From Macrophomina tecta (Eukaryota > Ascomycota > Dothideomycetes > Botryosphaeriales > Botryosphaeriaceae): a DNA stretch of 64,000 nt. The notes under the pieces were generated by a model. That model saw nothing but the letters and a program-made list of their open reading frames with translations, ran no database searches and was not told the DNA's origin. This document shows positions 56,210 to 64,000 of the stretch, piece by piece. Made by a program: the position numbers and the translations under genes. The first letter of the stretch is position 1, and each line of letters opens with the position of its first letter. The stretch covers positions 186,001 to 250,000 of the forward strand of contig JAKSGN010000010.1 of the NCBI GenBank assembly GCA_024180945.1, written 5' to 3'.

Positions 56210-57194
56210 GGGACAATCAATCAAACCCCAATCTGGAGGGTCTTAATAGGCGTGGAGCACGCAACCTACGACGATGGCACAGGCCAGCGGTGAGGGGAGG
56301 CTCTTGAGGAATCACAGGCTAGTCGTGCAGAGACTCGACTCGTTGGAGACACAGGCCAGCTCAGAACAGGAGGGGACACAAGCTTGGTTAGTAGGAGAGG
56401 GTGGAGCAGGTCGCCCGGCGTGGGATCTGGTCCGTTACCCCTTCTGCAAGACACGGTCGGCCTGTCATGGGGAGACCCTTACAGGCAACGCGAAACGGGC
56501 ACCTGGTGAGTGTAGGGTGTTGCGCCCCTGCACATCTAGGCTTCCCGCGGGGCGTAGTGCGTAGCAGCCACTGCTGGCTCCGAGAACCTCACCCCTTCAC
56601 TGGGCTCTGACCCTCGGTGCACCTGGATGGCAGGCAGGATCACGTCTTGGCCGGAGAGACTGCTGCGTGGCTCGAGAGAACGGATGCGCGTGTCGGTATG
56701 CGTAGAGACGGGACTGTTCGCCTCCAAACCCAATGCTGAAGCAAACGAGAATGATCAAATGGGAGGTTTTAGGACAGAACGCCGGCGATGCATGCTTAAG
56801 GAGCAAACAGGGATCACTCAGGCAGGAGGGGTTTGGCCCGGCCCTGACTGTGGAGGCCGCAATGAGAGAAGCCGGCTGAAAACTGAGGTAGGGGCCTGGG
56901 TAGGCCTTTGGGAGACTGGAGGTTATAGGCATGCCGAACCCTACTGCAACTTGTATATAGATACAATTGTATGATTACCTGCCTTCTTGACTGCTGCTTG
57001 CTCCAGCAACGCCGACAAAAGATGTACGAAGACAGTGGACTAGAACGGAACAACTTATCTGCTCTACTTGGTGGAAAGCCTCTAAGCAATGCTGTACCTA
57101 CCCAGAGCAAAAGTCACAAAAGAAAGACAACAGCATCACAGCTTCAGGCTGTGCTAAGCTTTACACAAGACTCACAACGGTTTAAGAATAGAGA
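56210..57194. other. Unassigned stretch
   Basis: Several overlapping short frames in GC-rich sequence (56274-57210) without recognised domains. No gene is supported. Confidence 0.3.
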
Positions 57195-57382
57195 TAAACC
57201 CACAGCTTAGAAATTCTTCACATCACATCCCTTACATCTTACTATCCGCCCTCCTTTATCCTTTCTTTTCCTCCCAGGTTGACACTCAACATGTATACTA
57301 GTAGCAAAAAACGTTGAATAGTTGTAGCCTGCATATCGCTCAGGGCGATGGGTCAGGGTAAATGAATTCAACTCAACTCAAT
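57195..57382 (+). mobile_element. LINE-C 3' end, solo fragment
   Basis: The block tgtagcctgcatatcgctca, then gggcgatgggtc and ggtaaatgaattcaactcaa, is nearly identical to the 3' end of the LINE-C copy at 61299-61360. It ends in an (aactc)n-type tail. A pyrimidine-rich lead-in precedes it. Confidence 0.65.
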
Positions 57383-57986
57383 CATTGGGGATAGGCGGCT
57401 GCACAGCGTGACCTGTAATAAAAACTAGGGAGGAAGCGGAGGATCTCATTTATCCAGCGAAAAGGTGGCTACTCCACCCGTCAATAAGCCCCATGGGAGG
57501 CAAACTAGCTGTTAAGTCAGTATAGATAGACGTTAATGCCACTACTACTACTACTACTACTACTGCTACTACTACTACTACTCTGTCCTTAAAAGAGACA
57601 GGCGGAATACACTCTCTGACCTCACTCTTTTCTTCTCCACAAAATCCAACACATCAAATGTCATCGGTTTTTTGCAGGCAAGCGAAACGTCTCTGCTGAT
57701 GGGGCATGAGCCGAATCGTTGACTGATTCCATGCCTGATTTGGTTTAAGCTTTCAACTTCCTCGGTTACCTGTTTGAGTGTATATAACCCAACTCCACTC
57801 GTTATTTAGGTAGAACAACTGTGAATGTCTCACGCAATTTGAGGCTCACATGACCATGCACCGTCATCCGCTAAGTAACAAATTGTATGTTTTTGTCTTC
57901 AAGACTGTGAACTCGCTGCAAACATCGGTACAACATCCCATTAATCGCCATTCATTCTGCTGTCCCACAACCAATATCCGACCAAT
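57383..57986. repeat. (tac)n microsatellite and LTR-like end
   Basis: A (act)n tract with one gct interruption lies at 57541-57583. At 57600-57648 the block acaggcggaatacactctct ... ccacaaaatccaaca resembles the LTR-like block at 32460. No gene is seen; the rest is the 3' flank of the transaldolase gene. Confidence 0.45.
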
Positions 57987-59201
57987 TTACGGCTTCTCAA
58001 TCTTCTCGCGGAGGATGTTCTTAAGGGCGACAGCGTCAGCGGCGAACTTGGAGATGCCTTCGCGCAACTTCTCGACGGCCATCTGCTCTTCGTTGAAGTC
58101 GAAGCGGAAGGTAGGCTCGTCATTGATGTATGTTCTCTTCTCAATGCTGAGATTCGTGACCTGCGAGGCGGCAAGTTTCTTGGGAACGGAGTCCTGAGAG
58201 CTGTATAGCTCCTCAAGGAGGTTGGGCTGCCTCGAATCAGCATGACTTGTTCCTCTTGCGGCACAATTTCTGAAGATTCACATACCGAAATAGTGAGGTA
58301 GTCGCAACCGGCAAGCTCAGTGATCTCGTCAACGTTGCGGAAAGAGGCGCCCATGACGATGGTCTTGTAGCCGAACTTCTTGTAGTAGTCGAAAATGCTC
58401 TGTACGCTCTTGACACCGGGGTCCTCGGCAGCGGTGTACTCCTTCTTGGTCGCGGCCCTGTACCAGTCGAGGATACGGCCGACGAAAGGAGAGATGAGGA
58501 AGGCACTGGCCTCGGCGGCAGCGATCGCCTGGACGAGGGAGAACATGAGAGTCAGGTTGCAGTTGACGCCGTGATTGCTCTGCAGGATCTCAGCGGCCTT
58601 GATACCCTCCCAAGTGGAGGCAATCTTGATCAGGACGCGGTCCTTGGAGATGCCCTTCTCCTTGTACAGCTGGAAACCTATCAGAATGCGCCAAACTCGC
58701 AATCGCTGGGAATCTGCTCACGTCGATGATGCGCAGCGCTTTCTTGATGGAGGTCTCGGTGTCGAAGGAGAAGCGGGCGTCCACCTCAGTGGAGATCTTG
58801 CCCGGGATTATGTTGAGGATCTCCTGGCCGAACTGGACGAGAACATTGTCGAGCGTGGCATCCACCTGCTCGTCGATGCTGCCGTCTTGGGACTTGCCAT
58901 AGGCGACGGCGGCGTCGATGAGCTTGGCGTACTCGGACTTCTTAGAAGCGGCGAGGATCAGGGAGGGGTTAGTAGTGGCATCCTGAGGAGTATACTTGGC
59001 GATGGTGGCGAAGTCACCTGAGTCACAGACAACGGTCTGTCGGGGGTCCCGTTGCGGTCAGCAGAACTCAATGTAGATTCTGCGCAGAAGATTTTGGGTG
59101 GCAGCAGCTGCGGCGGGTAGGCCAGCGACGGCGGGTAAGGTGGCGGGGCGGGGCAGACGTACGGTGCCAGCGGCCTTCAACTGCTCGAGAGAGCTAGGCA
59201 T
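57987..59201 (-). CDS. tal1: Transaldolase, 4 exons, 325 aa
   Basis: Complement of join(57987..58226, 58286..58669, 58722..59036, 59163..59201). Introns are 59, 52 and 126 bp with normal borders, and every exon is a whole number of codons. The start [13 protein letters not shown] joins [12 protein letters not shown] as in other fungal transaldolases. [12 protein letters not shown] is the conserved N-terminal signature. The Schiff-base lysine is Lys133 in [13 protein letters not shown], and [22 protein letters not shown] and [11 protein letters not shown] follow. The length equals the usual 320-335 residues. It moves a dihydroxyacetone unit between sedoheptulose 7-phosphate and glyceraldehyde 3-phosphate in the non-oxidative pentose phosphate pathway, in the cytosol. 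The gene looks intact. A LINE-C copy begins about 200 bp upstream of its ATG. Confidence 0.95.
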
Positions 59202-59399
59202 TGTGGTAGATGTGTATGGCGTGTAGATGCAAAAGGGATATCAGACAGAGGGTGCAGAGATGACGATAGAGTGAGGCAGGATTAATAGGGCGGGCTGGTG
59301 GGGTTTTGTGAGCAACCACTGACGTCACAGACCGGGCTCCCAACAAACAAATCAAACATATCCAATCATGGCCAGTCTGGGAGGAGCACAAGGTCGTGA

Positions 59400-61360
59400 C
59401 GCTAATGGCCTTGGGACCTCAAGGGTGCATTCAATGCAGTCAACAAAGACGTACTCGGCCAATGTCTTGTGAAGCGAAGAATACCCTTCCTGACAAGAAG
59501 ATGGATCTCGAGCTTCATGGAAGACCGAAGCGCCTTGATCCAGTTCAGTGGATACAGGAAACCGGAGACCCGCCTGCCATATCAAGGACTTCCTCAAGGC
59601 TCACAACTATTGCCATTTCTCTTCGTCTTCGTCAACGCTGACCTGGTGGACCAACTGGTCGACTTCACCAGAGGAGCTCGGCCTACATCGATGACTACTT
59701 TCGCTGGCGCATCAGCCTTTCAGCACAGAAGAACATCTGAGACTTTCAAAGAGACGACCTCCCCAGGATGGAGTGCTGGGCAAAGGAAATCGGTATTGGC
59801 ATTCGAGGCGGACAAAACAGAGCTCATCCACTTCACCAAAGACCAAAACCAGCACTGAAACTCACTCGTAACCATGCAGGACCATTTCATCAAGCCAAAG
59901 GAATCGGGCAAGCTATTGGGGGTAACATTCGACCAGGAACTCCGCTGGAGAGCCCACGTGCAGAACACCCTCAAGAGGGCAACAAAAACATGTCTGGCCA
60001 TCGGAAGGCTGCAACACCTGAGACCCAAGCAGATGCGGCAGCTGTACCAGGCCTGCGTAGTCCCGCAGATGGACTACGCGTCGGTGGTATAGGACAGCCC
60101 GAAATGATGCAAGTAGCAGGTCACAGTGCTCGACGGTCCAGCGGCTCGCGACGATCAAGATGATATCAGCCTTCAAGACGGTCGCTATGGAGACCCTAGA
60201 CTTCGAGAACTACCTGTTACCCGCAGAGCTCCGCCTCCAAGCCAGAGCATCGAGTCATTGCTGGTCTACAAAGCATTCCGCTGCCGCACCCGGCCAGGAA
60301 CCTCATCGAACACAATATCCTCCACCTCAATCACACGTCATCCTGCTCAGCCCCCTACAATTAACTTTGAAGTGACACAACAAGAATATGCTCTACCAGG
60401 TCGAAACCATCGATACGTGCCCACTCCCGCCATGGGAGCCGTGGCGACTGCGGCAAGTGGAGGTGGAAGAATTGAGCGAGGCAGAAAGGGAGAGCACAGA
60501 AAAGGACCCCTCATCAGCTGTATTCAGAGACGCATCCAAGTTGAATGGCAGCCTGGGAGCCGCAGCGGTCATGTTGGATGGACAAGGACGAGTGGAAAAG
60601 AGCACCTCGAGCGGCATTGGATCTGCAAAGCTTTACACTGTCCACTCGGCTGAGCTGATTGCGATACTAATGGGATGCACCTTGCCGCCGACAAGCAACT
60701 CAGCGAAGAACGCACCGAGCCAGCGACGTACACCATCTACAGCGACGCCAAGGCAGCCCTCCAATCTCCTGCAAATCCGCACGGCAACCCAGGGCCACAC
60801 GTGCGGAATCTGTATAAGCTCACCCGTAGCGAAGCCGGTCTTCCTGCCCAAATACGAACGGGACACTGCTGGCTCAATCAGCACCGATACCGGATGGAAG
60901 AGCAGGCAGCGACCGCTGCGAGTGCGGAGAGGTGGAATCAGTGTCACACGTCCTGCTGGAGTGTTCACTGCTGGAACAAGCACGGCATAAGCTTGAACAG
61001 GAGATAGGAAGCAAAAGCAAACAACCTGACGACGCTACTATGGGGACGGACTCAAGGTGAAACAACGGCATAGAAAATGCCAGCTCGGAGGCTGAAGGCG
61101 GTTCTCGAGTTTGCCCGGCAGAGTGGGAGATTCGGCAACAGAAACGACACTAACGACTAAAACAAGATTGATAATTTCCAGTCCTTTTGTTTATTCTCTC
61201 CTTCACTCTCATTAATGTTCCCTTTCGTTTCGTCTACAACTCGCTTTATCCTTCCCCACAGCGTAATGTGCCAAGTTTTGTTCTGTATCTGAATAGTCTG
61301 TAGCCCGCATATCGCTCAGGGCGATGGGTCTGGGTAAATGAATTCAACTCAACTGAACTC
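59400..61360 (+). mobile_element. LINE-C, 5'-truncated and frameshifted non-LTR retrotransposon
   Basis: The copy starts inside reverse transcriptase motif A (DLKGAFNAVNKDVL near 59415). Motif B GLPQGSQLLPFLFVFVN and a YIDDYF motif C follow, then the thumb (KLLGVTFDQELRWRAHVQNT). RNase H traces are AAVMLDGQGRV, HSAELIAIL and YTIYSDAKAALQS. The C-terminal knuckle is CECGEVESVSHVLLEC near 60910-60960. Frames shift several times. The 3' UTR ends with gggcgatgggtctgggtaaa and an (aactc)-type tail at about 61360, shared with 57382. It is a family distinct from LINE-A and LINE-B. Confidence 0.8.
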
Positions 61361-62165
61361 AAGTTAAGTCACTCTCTTAAACAATCCTTTGGCACTGCAC
61401 ATCCATTTCCCCAACATTAGGATGCTTGGTTTAGCGACGCGCGACGCGTATTGACGCGCCTACGGACGCGTGGCTGCCCCCGCCATCCTCTTCTGCCGAC
61501 TGAGTCGGCATGGCAGAAATAAATGCAATTGGATCTATTGCAGCAATCCCTCTGTATGTTACGGACTCTGAGCTATCCATTGTAGCTCCAGCTGGTTATG
61601 TGCTGCCATGTGCGTCTTGTTACGGCACAGGCTGAAGATGGGGAAGACGGGGCCCGAGGCGAAGGACCCTCTGGATTGGACTCTTGCAATCAGAAAGAGC
61701 GCCTCGATTGAACCCTCGCAATCAGGGGACACCTTTCGATTCCCTTTCTGTATAGGTGCAGTAGATAGGACCCTCATGGTCAATTTGCCCCTTGAATCGA
61801 ACACCTATTGTTGAAGATTCCTCCCCTGCCTTGCCGATCCAGTGCTCCCAGACGGCCCCCGAAAGCCTGAGCAGCTGCTTACCCAATGGTAAGCCTAACT
61901 TCCCCAAGAAAGACGCCTCGGCGTAATATGGCTGATATCGATATACGAAAGCTATAATAAGACCAGAGATGAGTGCACTTCTACAAAGCAACACTGGCTA
62001 CCCTAGCCAGCTAAGCCTTCCTCCCCACCTACACACCCTTCACGTCGTGTTGCTAGATGCTTTATGTCACCCGAGTGCCTTTCAAACCTCCTCCCGTGCT
62101 GACCATCCGTTCAGACATCGGTCTATATCCCCAAACGCAAGCTTTTCTTGTGTCAGAGTCAGCAC
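61361..62165. other. 3' flank of FAD monooxygenase with one unassigned ORF
   Basis: A 90-codon minus-strand frame at 61722-61994 (YQPYYAEASFLGKLGLPLGK) has no recognised domain. It could be a downstream exon or chance. Otherwise empty. Confidence 0.25.
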
Positions 62166-63637
62166 TTACGTCCAACGGGATTTCGACTTAAAAAGCCACG
62201 ACTTACCAAGAATCTTGAATCGGTTAATGAGCCAGATGGATAGATACATGATGTACTCCATCACCACACCCATTCTCACCTTACTGCTATCCATCCGCTT
62301 GCCGCGTGCGATAATCCCGGCGACGCGTGGCTGCGGGATCTCATAGAATAGCTTCAACGCCAGAGCAACGGCCTCCTTCTCCTTCTGAGCGCCGAAAGAG
62401 TCTTTGTTGCCGTAGCTCTTCTTGAGCGTCTCCGCAAGGAGCAATGAGAGTGTCTGCGCGTCCTCCAGCCCCTGAGACGCGCCCTGCCCCGTCGTCGGCG
62501 ACATGGCATGCGCTGCATCGCCAATTAAGACAATGCCCTTTTCTCCCCACGTGGGAAAATCAGGTAGTATCCACGTCGGATAGATGGAACTGATTTCGGC
62601 CTTAGAAACAATGTCTCGGATGATGGGATCCACCCACTTGCCCACGCGGTCTTGCAGCTGCGCTTTAATCTCGGCGACGTCGAGGGCTGTACTCGAAGGG
62701 AGACTGTCGGTTTGGAATGTCCACCACCACCCAAGGCTGTTGGCTGAGGGCGGACTGGTGCTGTAGTAGCCGAAGAAACCGTTGCCGCCGAAGGTAAAGA
62801 CCATGGCCTTTTCGTCCGCGACGGATCGGGGGGTGGACGCGTCGAAGAACCCTCCGACGCTTGCTAGACCCCTAGGTTACAAGAAACGGGCCAGTGGCCA
62901 TCCATCCAAAAAGATGTTCGAGAGTAGTCGTGTGGCCGAGATGGCAAACATATCCTATCTCCTTACATGCATACTTACGTGTACACCGGGGCATACTTTC
63001 CGTCTCCGTCCTCCGCCCCGAAAAGCCCCTTCCTCACCACGCTCTTCGTTCCGTCTGCCCCCACCACCAAGTCCGCCTCCTCTTCTCCCTCCCCACCACC
63101 GTCGCTCTCCTCCATAAAGCTCACCACCACCTTCCCCGCCGCATCATCCCTCCTCACCCGAACGACCCTCCTGTACATCACTACCACCCCCTCTTCCTTC
63201 TCGACCGCGCCCATCAAGCAACTCCACAACCCATGCCTAGTACTCGCCACGCACACCTCCTCCGGCTCGCCCCCACCCCCCGTCTTCCGCCGCCCTAGTG
63301 TCCACCCTTTTGTAGCCCTGAAAACAAAGGTATGGCATGCGAATCCCTGCGCGGCAACCGCGTCGTGGATACCCGCATCCAGGTCGCGCAGCACGCGCAT
63401 GCCATTGGGCGCAATGCCCAAGCCACCGCCCACGGTGGTGGTCGAGGCGGGAAGAGACTCGAAGGCGGCTGGTTCGCTGGAGATGGACGGTAGGCTCGCC
63501 TTGCTGCGCAGATGGTGGCTTTCGCAGATGAGTATGGTGTTGGGGTGAGAAGGGGGTGGTGGGGTGGGGAGGTGCTTGCGGAGAAAAAGGGCGGTGGAGA
63601 GACCGGATATACCGGCGCCAACGATGATTATTTTCAT
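62166..63637 (-). CDS. FAD-dependent monooxygenase (salicylate-hydroxylase-like), 2 exons
   Basis: Complement of join(62166..62871, 62979..63637) gives 454 aa. The 107-bp intron (GTAAGT...CCTAG) keeps frame and gives APVYT-GLASVGGFFD. The N-terminus has the dinucleotide-binding GAGISGLSTALFLRKH. GADG follows, and the second FAD motif is IGDAAHAMSPTTGQGASQGL. This is the class A flavoprotein monooxygenase pattern. It hydroxylates an aromatic or related substrate with NAD(P)H and oxygen; the substrate cannot be told. The final TAA sits in a GTAAGT, so a further short C-terminal exon is possible. No other biosynthetic genes lie nearby in the window. Confidence 0.85.
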
Positions 63638-63856
63638 GGTGTTACATATCTCTCTAGGAAGATACCCGGTATAGCAGCTATATAGAAGAGAATTACTAGC
63701 GTAACGACGACAGGGCGGGGGTAATAGAAAGAAGGCAAAAGTAAGAGGGAGGTATCACGGTTCGCACTAAGAATGCCGCTTATTTCCAGATACATGCTCT
63801 GACTCACCCGTCACGTCCTATGACTCATCTGTTACGGCGAAACCTGCATACAAGTG
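63638..63856. promoter_or_regulatory. Upstream region of FAD monooxygenase gene
   Basis: About 220 bp separate the ATG of the monooxygenase from the tail of the LINE-B fragment. No gene is seen. Confidence 0.4.
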
Positions 63857-64000
63857 GATGATGATGATGATGACGATGAGTTCATAGACCGTCCCAGCCG
63901 CCGAAGGCAGCTGTGCGGCATGCGGCCGGCCTCTCCGCGCCCGCTAAACCCGCTTGAGCCTAAGCGAGGCGGTAGGCTCTGGCATGTTCTCTACCAAGCG
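63857..64000 (-). mobile_element. LINE-B 3' end, entering from right edge
   Basis: The reverse strand ends ggcggctgggacggtctatg and then aactcatcgtcatcatcatc, matching the LINE-B ends at 40162 and 49381. Upstream of this the match continues (gcttaggctcaagcggg) to the window edge. The copy runs out of the window, so its length is unknown. Confidence 0.85.

Noticed and set aside
56274..56974. Several overlapping ORFs of 96-115 codons on both strands
   Set aside because: GC-rich sequence open in many frames at once, with no domains; the signature of chance ORFs.

Overview
The window looks like nuclear DNA of a filamentous ascomycete (Pezizomycotina). Protein genes carry short introns (44-126 bp) with GTRNGT-type donors and CTNAY-type branch sites. 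The host families are typical of moulds: a DUF1752/Reg1-like regulator, a Pth11/rhodopsin-like membrane protein, a DOMON-heme protein, an OrsD-like zinc-finger protein and a MYND protein. Many transposon copies carry C-to-T changes of the kind produced by repeat-induced point mutation (RIP). No searches were run; all family calls come from motifs read by eye, and exon joins were checked for frame by hand.

Layout. 1-3.1 kb: a divergent pair of uncharacterised genes; the left one runs off the edge and has an internal duplication and one stop. 5.5-10.9 kb: one large minus-strand gene built from two long reading frames joined by a 52-bp intron, with BAH, Ulp1 protease, Cys-cluster and conserved C-terminal parts. 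11.2-20.6 kb: a nested transposon block with a decayed LINE (family A), a deletion derivative of it, a shard of an RNase III gene, a pogo fragment and a RIP-ruined pogo element. 21.1-22.0 kb: a secreted eight-cysteine protein. 22.2-24.3 kb: a second pogo element and a LINE-A tail. 26.8-28.4 kb: the Reg1-like gene. 28.7-29.9 kb: the DOMON gene. 30.5-32.3 kb: a nearly intact pogo element. 35.0-37.9 kb: a hAT element with an intact transposase. 38.4-40.2 kb: an OrsD-like fragment and a LINE-B 3' end. 41.2-42.0 kb: the MYND gene, with a GC-AG intron. 43.8-49.4 kb: a full-length LINE-B. 50.2-53.4 kb: a short membrane-protein ORF cut by a decayed hAT element. 55.0-56.2 kb: the Pth11-like gene with one nonsense codon. 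57.2-61.4 kb: transaldolase between two LINE-C 3' ends. 62.2-63.6 kb: an FAD monooxygenase. 63.9-64.0 kb: a LINE-B 3' end entering from the right.

Transposons belong to three non-LTR families (A, B, C; APE endonuclease visible in B and traces in A, RT-RNase H-CCHC order, Tad1/I-like), a pogo/Fot1 superfamily with TA target duplications, and two hAT elements. LINE families A and B both overlap the ORF1 stop and the ORF2 start by exactly eight bases, and both end in (ATC)n tails.

The host genes do not form an obvious cluster; they are single genes in a transposon-rich, gene-poor region. The most interesting candidate is the 1,768-residue BAH-Ulp1-Cys-cluster protein.
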